From Mycobacterium sp. 050128 (GTDB taxonomy: Bacteria > Actinomycetota > Actinomycetes > Mycobacteriales > Mycobacteriaceae): a stretch of 64,000 nucleotides of DNA. The position numbers were made by a program, and so were the translations under genes. Position 1 is the first letter of the stretch. The number at the start of each line of letters is the position of its first letter. The stretch covers positions 1-64,000 of the forward strand of contig NZ_JAZGLW010000004.1 of NCBI RefSeq assembly GCF_036409155.1, read 5' to 3'. The notes beneath the pieces are model-generated. The model did not search any database. It worked only from the letters and a program-made list of their open reading frames with translations, and was not told where the DNA came from. Shown piece after piece: positions 47,024 through 55,078 of the stretch.

Positions 47024-47249
47024 TGCTCACCCAGATCGCCGGGATAGCGCGTTCTGGGACCTGCGCACCATTTTCACCAGCAACTATCTCGCTCGCCACG
47101 GGATGGGCGAGTAAGGGCAGTCGATCGCGCAGCGCGGCCGCACGTCGGGGGCCGGTGCCGCGGTCGGCCCGGCGTCGACCGGTAGCGCGGCGAAGCGAGC
47201 CGGCGACCAATCCGGGGTGGGTGCGGCCAACCGGTGACTGCGCGCCCAG

Positions 47250-48260
<1,011 letters not shown>

Positions 48261-49004
48261 ATGGCCGTGTACCGAGTCTTTGAAGCGCTTGATGAATTGG
48301 GCGCCATTGTCGAAGAAGCCCGCGGCGTGCCGATGACGGCGGGCTGTGTGGTGCCTCGCGGTGACGTGCTGGAGCTGATCGACGACATCAAAGACGCGAT
48401 CCCCGGCGAGCTGGACGACGCCCAGGACGTGCTCGATGCCCGCGATTCGATGCTGTCCGACGCCAAGTCGCACGCCGAATCCATGGTCTCCTCGGCAACC
48501 ACCGAGTCGGAGTCGATGCTGAACCACTCCCGCGCGGAGGCAGACCGGCTGCTTTCCGACGCCAAGGCGCAGGCCGACCGGATGGTCAGCGAGGCGCGCC
48601 AGCACAGCGATCGGATGGTCGGCGAAGCCCGCGAGGAAGCGATGCGCATCGCCACGGCGGCCAAGCGGGAGTACGAGGCCACCGTCGGCCGCGCCCAGGC
48701 CGAAGCCGACCGGCTGATCGAGAACGGCAACATCTCCTACGAGAAGGCCGTGCAAGAGGGCATCAAGGAGCAGCAGCGCCTGGTCTCGCAGAACGAGGTG
48801 GTGCAGGCGGCCAATGCGGAGTCGACCCGCCTGATCGACACCGCGCATGCCGAGGCCGACCGGCTGCGCGGTGAGTGCGACATCTATGTCGACAACAAAC
48901 TCGCCGAGTTCGAGGAGTTCCTCAACGGCACGCTTCGTTCGGTGGGGCGTGGTCGCCACCAACTCCGTACCGCCGCCGGCACCCACGACTACGCGACCCG
49001 CTAG
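48261..49004 (+). CDS. sepIVA: SepIVA, DivIVA-like septation protein (Rv2927c family)
   Basis: A 247-residue cytoplasmic protein. The N-terminus (MAVYRVFEALDELGAIVEEA) has the DivIVA-like character of the Rv2927c/SepIVA family, followed from about 50 to 230 by a long charged coiled coil rich in Ala, Glu and Arg heptads (e.g. SRAEADRLLSDAKAQADRM). SepIVA is required for septation in mycobacteria. Length (245 in M. tuberculosis) and position next to tesA are conserved. The ATG is preceded by AGGAGG. It opens a rightward block of core genes; 97 bases separate it from the DUF177 gene. Confidence 0.9.
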   Translation: MAVYRVFEALDELGAIVEEARGVPMTAGCVVPRGDVLELIDDIKDAIPGELDDAQDVLDARDSMLSDAKSHAESMVSSATTESESMLNHSRAEADRLLSDAKAQADRMVSEARQHSDRMVGEAREEAMRIATAAKREYEATVGRAQAEADRLIENGNISYEKAVQEGIKEQQRLVSQNEVVQAANAESTRLIDTAHAEADRLRGECDIYVDNKLAEFEEFLNGTLRSVGRGRHQLRTAAGTHDYATR

Positions 49005-49101
49005 AGGCAACACCACCGTCGGCGCTGCCCAAGCGTGGCCACCTGGGCGAATGGTCGAAGTGCCGCCCGGAGCACTTGGACGGCGCCGTAAGATTTTTTC
49101 C

Positions 49102-49698
49102 ATGGCGCGCGAACACAGCATTACTGCGCAGCATCATCCGGCTTCGCCGATGACGGTGGACGTCGCCCGGCTCGGGCGACGACCGGGATCGATGGTGACG
49201 CTACGTCACACCGTGGCCAGCCCGTTGCGCATCGGATTGGACATGATCGCGATCCCGCAGGGCGCTCCGCTGGACATGGATCTACGGGTCGAATCGGTGT
49301 CGGAAGGCGTGCTTGTCACCGGGACCGTGTCGGGGCCGACGGTCGGCGAGTGCTCGCGGTGCCTGACCGAGGTGCACGGTAACGTGCAGGTTGGCTTGAC
49401 CGAACTGTTCGCCTACCCGGACAGCGCCACCGAGGCGACCACCGAGGAAGACGAGGTCGGCCGGGTCGTCGACGACCGCGTCGACCTCGAGCAGGCGATC
49501 ATCGATGCCGTCGCACTCGACCTTCCGTTTGCACCGGTATGCCGACCGGATTGCCCCGGGTTGTGCCCGGAATGCGGCGTGCTGCTGGCCAACGACCCCA
49601 GCCACCACCACGACACCATCGATCCCCGATGGGCCAAGCTGGTTGACATGCTCTCCGACGATGCCGCGGACTCGGACGCCTCGCGAGGTGACCGGTGA
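49102..49698 (+). CDS. DUF177/YceD family protein (Rv2926c homologue)
   Basis: A 198-residue conserved protein. DUF177 (YceD) proteins are linked to rRNA or ribosome assembly and often sit beside rpmF or rnc; the exact activity is not settled. Cysteines in [12 protein letters not shown] (about 94) and [13 protein letters not shown] (about 153) could form a metal site. I begin at ATG 49102; the frame is open further left but that segment reads as non-conserved and overlaps sepIVA. The stop overlaps the rnc start (GTGA), so coupled expression with RNase III is likely, as in M. tuberculosis. Confidence 0.85.
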   Translation: MAREHSITAQHHPASPMTVDVARLGRRPGSMVTLRHTVASPLRIGLDMIAIPQGAPLDMDLRVESVSEGVLVTGTVSGPTVGECSRCLTEVHGNVQVGLTELFAYPDSATEATTEEDEVGRVVDDRVDLEQAIIDAVALDLPFAPVCRPDCPGLCPECGVLLANDPSHHHDTIDPRWAKLVDMLSDDAADSDASRGDR

Positions 49699-50408
49699 CC
49701 TCGCGGCAAACTCTGCTCGACGCGCTCGGGGTCGGCCTGCCCGAGGAACTGCTGTCGTTGGCGCTGACCCACCGCAGCTACGCCTACGAGCATGGCGGAC
49801 TGCCGACCAACGAGCGGCTCGAGTTTCTCGGCGACGCGGTGCTGGGCCTGACGGTCACCGACGAGCTCTATCACCGTCATCCCGACCGTTCCGAAGGCGA
49901 CCTGGCCAAACTGCGTGCCAGTGTCGTCAACACCCAGGCGCTGGCCGACGTCGGGCGGCACCTGTGCGAAGGCGGACTGGGCGTCCACCTGCTGCTGGGG
50001 CGCGGCGAAGCGAACACCGGTGGAGCGGACAAGTCGAGCATCCTGGCCGACGGCATGGAGTCGCTGCTCGGCGCGATCTACCTGGCACACGGCATCGAAA
50101 CCGCGCGTGAGGTGATCCTGCGGTTGTTCGGTGCGCTGCTGGATGCCGCGCCGACGCTGGGCGCCGGATTGGACTGGAAGACCAGCCTGCAAGAGCTCAC
50201 CGCGGCGCGCGGCATGGGCGCGCCGTCCTACCTGGTCACGTCCACCGGCCCGGACCACGACAAGGAATTCACCGCCGTGGTCGTCGTGCTGGAGACCGAA
50301 TACGGGTCGGGTGTCGGCCGGTCGAAGAAGGAAGCCGAGCAGAAGGCGGCCGCCGCGACCTGGAAAACGCTGGAAGCGTTGGACACCGCGGGGAAAACGC
50401 CCGTCTAG
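49695..50408 (+). CDS. rnc: Ribonuclease III
   Basis: A 237-residue double-strand-specific endoribonuclease that processes rRNA precursors and structured RNAs. The N-terminal nuclease domain has the signature [12 protein letters not shown] (E43, D47) and the second catalytic pair in DGMESLLGA (D119, E122). A C-terminal dsRNA-binding domain (about 158-230) has [10 protein letters not shown]. All catalytic residues are present and the length is standard. Start is GTG 49695, coupled to the DUF177 stop by GTGA. mutM follows after an 18-base gap that holds a duplicated start sequence. Confidence 0.96.
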   Translation: MTSRQTLLDALGVGLPEELLSLALTHRSYAYEHGGLPTNERLEFLGDAVLGLTVTDELYHRHPDRSEGDLAKLRASVVNTQALADVGRHLCEGGLGVHLLLGRGEANTGGADKSSILADGMESLLGAIYLAHGIETAREVILRLFGALLDAAPTLGAGLDWKTSLQELTAARGMGAPSYLVTSTGPDHDKEFTAVVVVLETEYGSGVGRSKKEAEQKAAAATWKTLEALDTAGKTPV

Positions 50409-50438
50409 ATGCCCGAGCTGTACTAGATGCCCGAGCTG
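50405..50438 (+). repeat. 18-bp tandem duplication of the mutM start
   Basis: CTAGATGCCCGAGCTG occurs at 50405-50420 and again at 50423-50438, 18 bases apart. The first copy lies at the rnc stop and makes a five-codon decoy ORF (ATG at 50409, MPELY, TAG at 50424-50426). The second is the real mutM start. Confidence 0.9.
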
Positions 50439-51275
50439 CCCGAAGTCGAGGTGGTGCGCCGCGGCTTGCAGGCCCATGTTGTGGGCAAGACGATCACCGC
50501 GGTTCGGGTGCACCACCCCCGCGCGGTGCGCCGCCACGAGGCCGGGCCCGCCGACTTGACGGCCCGGCTGCTCGACGCACGGATCGAGGGAACCGACCGG
50601 CGCGGCAAGTACCTATGGCTGCTGCTCGACGGTGATTTCGCGCTGGTCGTTCACCTCGGCATGAGCGGGCAGATGCTGCTCGGCAAGGTGCCGCGGGCCG
50701 ACCACGTCCGGATCTCCGCGCTGCTCGACGACGGCACCGTGCTGAGCTTCGCCGACCAGCGGACCTTCGGTGGCTGGATGCTGGCCGAGCTCGTAGAAGT
50801 CGACGGCAGCGTGGTACCGCAGCCCGTCGCGCATCTGGCGCGTGACCCGCTGGACCCCCGGTTCGACATCGATGCCGTCGTAAAAGTGTTGCGGGGCAAG
50901 CATTCCGAAATCAAACGCCAGCTGCTGGATCAGCAGGTGGTGTCGGGCATCGGCAATATCTATGCCGATGAAGCGTTGTGGCGGGCCAAAGTTCATGGTG
51001 CGCGGGTGGCGGACACGCTGACCCGCCGCCAGCTGACCGCCGTGCTGCAGGCCGCCGCGGAAGTGATGGGCGAGGCACTCGCCAAGGGCGGAACCTCGTT
51101 CGATTCGCTATATGTCAACGTCAACGGCGAATCGGGCTACTTCGACCGATCGCTGGATGCCTATGGGCGCGAAGGCGAAGGCTGCCGGCGCTGCGGCGCG
51201 GTGATGCGCCGCGAGAAGTTCATGAACCGCTCGTCGTTCTACTGTCCGCGGTGTCAGCCCCGGCCACGCGGTTAG
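50427..51275 (+). CDS. mutM: Formamidopyrimidine-DNA glycosylase (Fpg/MutM)
   Basis: A 282-residue base-excision repair enzyme that removes 8-oxoguanine and ring-opened purines. After Met, the catalytic N-terminal proline and PELPEVE motif are intact. Further features are the H2TH region ([17 protein letters not shown], about 172-188) and the C-terminal zinc finger with C253, C256, C273 and C276. It follows rnc as in M. tuberculosis. The ATG at 50427 is required to place Pro2; an identical upstream ATG (50409) is out of use because it meets a stop after five codons. Confidence 0.97.
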   Translation: MPELPEVEVVRRGLQAHVVGKTITAVRVHHPRAVRRHEAGPADLTARLLDARIEGTDRRGKYLWLLLDGDFALVVHLGMSGQMLLGKVPRADHVRISALLDDGTVLSFADQRTFGGWMLAELVEVDGSVVPQPVAHLARDPLDPRFDIDAVVKVLRGKHSEIKRQLLDQQVVSGIGNIYADEALWRAKVHGARVADTLTRRQLTAVLQAAAEVMGEALAKGGTSFDSLYVNVNGESGYFDRSLDAYGREGEGCRRCGAVMRREKFMNRSSFYCPRCQPRPRG

Positions 51276-51291
51276 GACTTTCTCGCGGAAA

Positions 51292-51330
51292 GCTGAGGCT
51301 ATCCTCAGCATCGTGAGGTTATCCTTACCG
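51292..51330. promoter_or_regulatory. Two DtxR/IdeR-like palindromes upstream of feoAB
   Basis: Two related sites lie 20 bases apart: TGAGGCTATCCTCAGC (51294-51309, extended to perfect 7-base arms at 51292-51309) and TGAGGTTATCCTTACC (51314-51329). The shared core AGGnTATCCT differs by one base from AGGCTAACCT inside the IdeR/DtxR iron box. Placement just before an iron(II) transport operon supports iron-dependent repression. Confidence 0.55.
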
Positions 51331-51332
51331 AG

Positions 51333-51362
51333 ATGATGACCCTCCGGCGTTGGGGCGGATGA
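51333..51362 (+). CDS. Possible short leader ORF coupled to feoA
   Basis: ATG ATG at 51333-51338 begins a nine-codon frame (MMTLRRWGG) whose TGA at 51360-51362 overlaps the feoA ATG at 51359 in an ATGA. It sits directly after the second iron-box-like palindrome. It may be chance, but the overlap would couple feoA translation to the leader. Confidence 0.25.
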   Translation: MMTLRRWGG

Positions 51363-51646
51363 TGCGTGATTCGGCGCTAGATGCAGACCGTATTGCGGGT
51401 TCTCCGACCGTGCTGGCGCAGCTGTCGCCGGGCGAGCGGGCAACGATCCTGGGCGTGACGCCGGAAGCCTCCGGCGTGGTGGCGGGCCGCCTGCGCCAGC
51501 TGGGATTTCGGCCATCCTCCGACGTCCAGGTGATCCGCCGGGCACCGCTGGGTGACCCGACCATCTACCGGGTTCAGGACACCGAACTATGCCTGCGCCG
51601 GCGCGAGGCGCAGCTGATCGAGGTCACCCCCGGGACCGAGGCATGA
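51359..51646 (+). CDS. feoA: Ferrous iron transport accessory protein FeoA
   Basis: A 95-residue SH3-like FeoA-domain protein that supports FeoB. The family pattern is visible in LSPGERATILGV, GRLRQLGFRPSSDVQVIRRAPLGDP and the C-terminal LCLRRREAQLIEV. I chose ATG 51359, with a purine-rich GGGGCGG just upstream; an adjacent ATG at 51362 and a TTG at 51350 are alternatives. The stop overlaps feoB as ATGA. The gene is not present at this place in M. tuberculosis. Confidence 0.88.
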   Translation: MMRDSALDADRIAGSPTVLAQLSPGERATILGVTPEASGVVAGRLRQLGFRPSSDVQVIRRAPLGDPTIYRVQDTELCLRRREAQLIEVTPGTEA

Positions 51647-53556
51647 CGTCGTGCCACGAAGAAGGCGGTTCCGGGGTCGCCGTAGCGGGGAAGGCCCGGA
51701 TCGCCCTGGTGGGAAGTCCCAACGCGGGCAAGACTTCGGTGTTCAATCACCTGACCGGACTGCGTGCCAAGACCGGTAACTACCCGGGCGTCACCGTCGG
51801 GCGCAGCGTCGGCATCACCAAGGTCGACGGCGTCGAGGTCGCCATCGAGGACCTGCCCGGTACCTACAGCCTGGACCCGATCAGCCCGGACGAGCAGGTG
51901 GTCTGCGACTTGTTGGGCGGCGAGGGGTACGGCGACGGCCCGCCCAACGCGATCGTCATCGTCGCCGACGCCACCACACTGCACCGCTCGGTGATTCTGC
52001 TGGCTCAGGTGCTGCGGCTTGACCTGCCGTGCCTGGTGGCGCTGACCATGACCGACGAGCTGACCGCGCGCGGCGGCGGCATCTCCGTCGACGCGCTGGC
52101 GACGGCGCTGGGTGTCCCGGTGGTCGCGGTGGTGGCCAACCGTGGGGTGGGCATCGATACCCTGCGCGCCCAACTGGCGTCCTTCGACCGGTGGCAACGG
52201 CCCCCGGTCCTGCCACCGGGCGATGACGACGCCATCGACGGCTGGGGCGAGTCGGTGCTGGATGCGGCCTATTACCATGCGCCACAACCGGATCGGCGGA
52301 CACGACGAATCGACGCCGTAGTGCTGCACCCGCTGTGGGGGACCGTGATCTTCTTCGCGGTGATGTTCTGCTTCTTCCAGGTCGTCTTCACCGTCGCCGC
52401 GCCCCTGCAGGATCAGGTGGGCAACTGGCTCAACTCGTTGGGCGCACTGGTCGGCGACCACGTCGGCAACTACGTGGTGCGCGGGCTGCTCGGCCAGGGG
52501 CTGATCGGCGGCGTCGGAACGGTGCTGCAGTTCATCCCGCAGATCGTGTTGTTGTTCCTGCTGATCGCGCTGCTGGAGAATGTCGGCTACATGGCGCGCG
52601 CCGCATTCCTGATGGACCGGGTGATGGCCTCGACGGGGTTGGAAGGCCGCGCCTTCGTCGCGATGCTCTCGTCGTTCGCCTGCGCCATTCCGGGGATCAT
52701 GGCCACCCGGACGCTGCCGTCGTCGCGGGACCGGATCGCCACCATCATCACGGCGCCGTTGATGACCTGCTCGGCCCGGCTTCCGGTGTTCACCCTGTTG
52801 GTCGGCATACTCGTTTCCCCGAAGACGCACTGGGGTGGGCTGAGCGCGCAGGGCGTCGCGATGTTCGCGCTCTATGTGTGTGGCGGCACCTCCGCGCTGA
52901 TCGCCGCCGCGGTGTTCAAATCGACGATCCTGCGCAGCGATCTGCTCCCGTTCACGATGGAGCTGCCGCCGTACCGCTTCCCGTCACCCAAGAACGTGAT
53001 GATCACGATGTGGGATTCGGCGAAGATGTTCTTGCGCAAGGCCGGAACCATCATCCTGAGCACGTCGGTCGTGCTGTGGGTGCTGCTCAATCTGCCGGCG
53101 CGTGAGGCCGAGACCGCCAAGATGTCGCCGACCGACGCGACCGCCTACGTGATGGATCACAGCTTGGCCGCCGACCTCGGCAAGGCGGTCGGGCCGGTGT
53201 TCAAGCCGCTGGGATTCGATTGGCACGTCAACATCGCCCTGCTCGGTTCGATGTCGGCGCGCGAAGTGTTCGTGTCCACCCTGGGCCAGGTCGCGGCGGC
53301 CGAAAGCCCCGACGATCCGCACGAAGCGCTGGTCTCCTTGACCGACGACGAAGGCCACCAGGTGTTCACCCCGCCGACGGTCATCGCGTTGATGGCGTAC
53401 TTCATCTATGCGCTGCAATGTATGTCGACCGTTGCGGTGATGCGCCGCGAGACCAACTCGTGGAAGTGGCCCGCGGTCGCGTGGTCCTACATGTTCGTGC
53501 TGGCCTGGCTGATGGCGTTCGCCGCTCGGTCGGTCGCGATAGCGCTGGGCGCATGA
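51643..53556 (+). CDS. feoB: Ferrous iron transporter FeoB
   Basis: A 637-residue inner-membrane Fe(II) transporter with an N-terminal G-protein domain. G1 is GSPNAGKT (24-31) and G3 is DLPGTYSL (70-77). The usual NxxD G4 motif appears as TMTD (in VALTMTDE), which may alter nucleotide preference. From about 230 on there are about nine to ten transmembrane segments with Gate-type stretches, including LLENVGYMARAAFLMDRVM and SSFACAIPGIMATRTL. The start at ATG 51643 gives an ATGA overlap with feoA; the frame reaches 51589 but that part lies within feoA. The C-terminus overlaps the NifU-like gene, again by ATGA. Confidence 0.93.
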   Translation: MTSCHEEGGSGVAVAGKARIALVGSPNAGKTSVFNHLTGLRAKTGNYPGVTVGRSVGITKVDGVEVAIEDLPGTYSLDPISPDEQVVCDLLGGEGYGDGPPNAIVIVADATTLHRSVILLAQVLRLDLPCLVALTMTDELTARGGGISVDALATALGVPVVAVVANRGVGIDTLRAQLASFDRWQRPPVLPPGDDDAIDGWGESVLDAAYYHAPQPDRRTRRIDAVVLHPLWGTVIFFAVMFCFFQVVFTVAAPLQDQVGNWLNSLGALVGDHVGNYVVRGLLGQGLIGGVGTVLQFIPQIVLLFLLIALLENVGYMARAAFLMDRVMASTGLEGRAFVAMLSSFACAIPGIMATRTLPSSRDRIATIITAPLMTCSARLPVFTLLVGILVSPKTHWGGLSAQGVAMFALYVCGGTSALIAAAVFKSTILRSDLLPFTMELPPYRFPSPKNVMITMWDSAKMFLRKAGTIILSTSVVLWVLLNLPAREAETAKMSPTDATAYVMDHSLAADLGKAVGPVFKPLGFDWHVNIALLGSMSAREVFVSTLGQVAAAESPDDPHEALVSLTDDEGHQVFTPPTVIALMAYFIYALQCMSTVAVMRRETNSWKWPAVAWSYMFVLAWLMAFAARSVAIALGA

Positions 53557-54122
53557 TTCCGCTGCACGCCACGGCGACCGAGGATCCGCGCCGGCTGCGC
53601 TGGGTGGTCGCGGCCGAGCAACTGCCCGCGCGCGGCACGGTCCGCGTCGCCCCGGGCCGGCTCGGCGCCCTGCTGCACGCCGGCGTGATCGACGAAATCG
53701 TGGTGAGCGCCGGCGGCATCCTGATCACGATCGGTGCCGCCGGCAACTGGCGCGAACTGGGCGACGACATTCGCGAGGCGCTCAGCAGCGCGCTGCAGGA
53801 TCCGGCGGGCTGGACGGTTGATGAAATATCTTCTGCCGCAGGCACTTTGGAAGCCGCTGTAACGGAGCTGCTGGCCGGGGCGGTGGGTGCGCTGGCCGCT
53901 TCGCACGGCGGGTCGATCGAGCTGGTCTCGGTGGTCGGCCACCACGTGACGGTGCGGATGGCCGGCGCCTGCGACGGATGCCCGGGCGCGTCCGCCACGC
54001 TGCGCGACGCGCTCGAGCGTGAACTGCGCCGACGCGTCGACGATCGGGTGGTTGTTTCGTCCGAAAACGATTCGGCCTCAATATCTTTCGGTAAGAAGCT
54101 GCTGTCGTTGCTAGTCCGCTGA
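53553..54122 (+). CDS. NifU C-terminal-domain protein linked to feoAB
   Basis: A 189-residue protein. The second half (about 95-180) is a NifU/Nfu-like domain with the Fe-S cluster CxxC as ACDGCPGASATLRDALE (C140, C143). The first half is a NifU-N-like or unassigned fold with VDEIVVSAGGILITIG-type strands (VIDEIVVSAGG near 45). It starts by ATGA overlap with feoB, so the three genes form one unit. Nfu-type scaffolds deliver iron-sulfur clusters; coupling to FeoB suggests use or sensing of incoming Fe(II), in the place where enterobacteria have feoC. The function is inferred. Confidence 0.78.
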   Translation: MIPLHATATEDPRRLRWVVAAEQLPARGTVRVAPGRLGALLHAGVIDEIVVSAGGILITIGAAGNWRELGDDIREALSSALQDPAGWTVDEISSAAGTLEAAVTELLAGAVGALAASHGGSIELVSVVGHHVTVRMAGACDGCPGASATLRDALERELRRRVDDRVVVSSENDSASISFGKKLLSLLVR

Positions 54123-54155
54123 GTGGTGTTCGCCCGTCCCCGGTAGAAATGAGCC

Positions 54156-54572
54156 ATGACACAACTGTGGGTCGAACGCACCGGGACACGCCGCTACACG
54201 GGCCATAGCTCGCGGGGCGCGCAGGTTCTCGTCGGCTCCGAGGACGTCGACGGCGTGTTCACCCCCGGCGAGCTGCTCAAGATCGCGCTCGCCGCATGCA
54301 GCGGGATGTCCAGCGACCAGCCGCTGGCCCGTCGGCTCGGCGAGGACTATCACGCGGTGATCCGGGTGTCCGGCGACGCCGACCGCGACGAAGAGGTCTA
54401 TCCGCTGCTCTCCGAGACTCTCGAGCTGGACCTGTCGGGACTGTCCGCGGACGACAGGGAGCGCCTGCTGGTGGTCGTGAACCGCGCGATCGACCTGGTC
54501 TGCACCGTCGGGCGCACCCTGAAGGCGGGCACCACGGTCAAGTTCGAGATCGCCAACAATGCCGGGTCCTGA
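54156..54572 (+). CDS. OsmC/Ohr-family protein (Rv2923c homologue)
   Basis: A 138-residue small protein of the OsmC/Ohr fold, a family of thiol peroxidases acting on organic hydroperoxides. Two cysteines lie in the expected places, in ALAACSGMSS (about 48) and DLVCTVGRTL (about 115). In M. tuberculosis the homologue Rv2923c is next to mutM; here feoAB-nifU lies between them. The gene begins 33 bases after the NifU-like stop and overlaps acyP by 14 bases. Confidence 0.85.
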   Translation: MTQLWVERTGTRRYTGHSSRGAQVLVGSEDVDGVFTPGELLKIALAACSGMSSDQPLARRLGEDYHAVIRVSGDADRDEEVYPLLSETLELDLSGLSADDRERLLVVVNRAIDLVCTVGRTLKAGTTVKFEIANNAGS

Positions 54573-54852
54573 CGTCCGGCTCACCGCCTGGGTGCACGGC
54601 ATGGTCCAGGGGGTGGGTTTTCGCTGGTGGACTCGCTGCCGGGCGCTCGAGCTGGGCCTCACCGGCTACGCCGCCAACCAGCCCGACGGCCGCGTCCTGG
54701 TCGTTGCCCAGGGGCCGCGGGAGGCGGCCGAGAAATTGCTGGAGCTGCTTGAAGGCGGTCATTGCTGGCCGCTCCGGCCCGGTCGCGTCGACAAGGTCGT
54801 CGCCGATTGGTCGCAGCCGGAGCAGCAATTCGAGGGATTCGTCGAGCGGTAA
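54559..54852 (+). CDS. acyP: Acylphosphatase
   Basis: A 97-residue acylphosphatase, which hydrolyses carboxyl-phosphate bonds of small acyl phosphates. The phosphate-binding loop GMVQGVGFRWWTR contains the catalytic Arg (R22), and the Asn of YAANQPDGRV (N40) is the second catalytic residue. Length and position before smc are as in M. tuberculosis. Its ATG lies inside the end of the OsmC-like gene, so translation is probably coupled. Confidence 0.93.
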   Translation: MPGPDVRLTAWVHGMVQGVGFRWWTRCRALELGLTGYAANQPDGRVLVVAQGPREAAEKLLELLEGGHCWPLRPGRVDKVVADWSQPEQQFEGFVER

Positions 54853-54970
54853 GCCGCTCGGTGAGTCACACCAGCCACAACGGCACCGTTGGGCCTCGGA
54901 TCGCAACCGTGATACCGCCGCCGCTATCGCGTTTCCGGAGGCAACGTGCCTCGTTTTCGGTGACTGAAGT

Positions 54971-54983
54971 GGCCACTGTGGCC
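54971..54983. repeat. 13-bp palindrome in the acyP-smc gap
   Basis: GGCCACTGTGGCC has exact 6-base arms around one base and lies in the 226-base gap before smc. There is no T-run, so it is weak as a terminator; it might be a regulator site. Nothing else stands out in this gap apart from the smc start. Confidence 0.35.
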
Positions 54984-55078
54984 AGTGCGTCAGAGTGTGA
55001 ACAACGGGTGTATTTCGAGCGAGCCGACACCCCTCGGTGACGGCGAGTCGGGCGATCTGAGCGGTAGTCTGGCTCGCC

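Larger units (their letters stand above)
46628..47249. other. Intergenic region between tesA and the fadD26 remnant; probable pps promoter region
   Basis: About 620 bases with a locally AT-richer stretch (46850-47020). No gene with recognisable features was found on either strand; a short M. tuberculosis gene, Rv2929, occupies the equivalent place, but I cannot align it here. The region holds a TATAGT minus-strand element, a spaced inverted repeat and an 18-bp palindrome, listed separately. In M. tuberculosis the promoter for the fadD26-pps operon lies in this interval. Confidence 0.55.
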
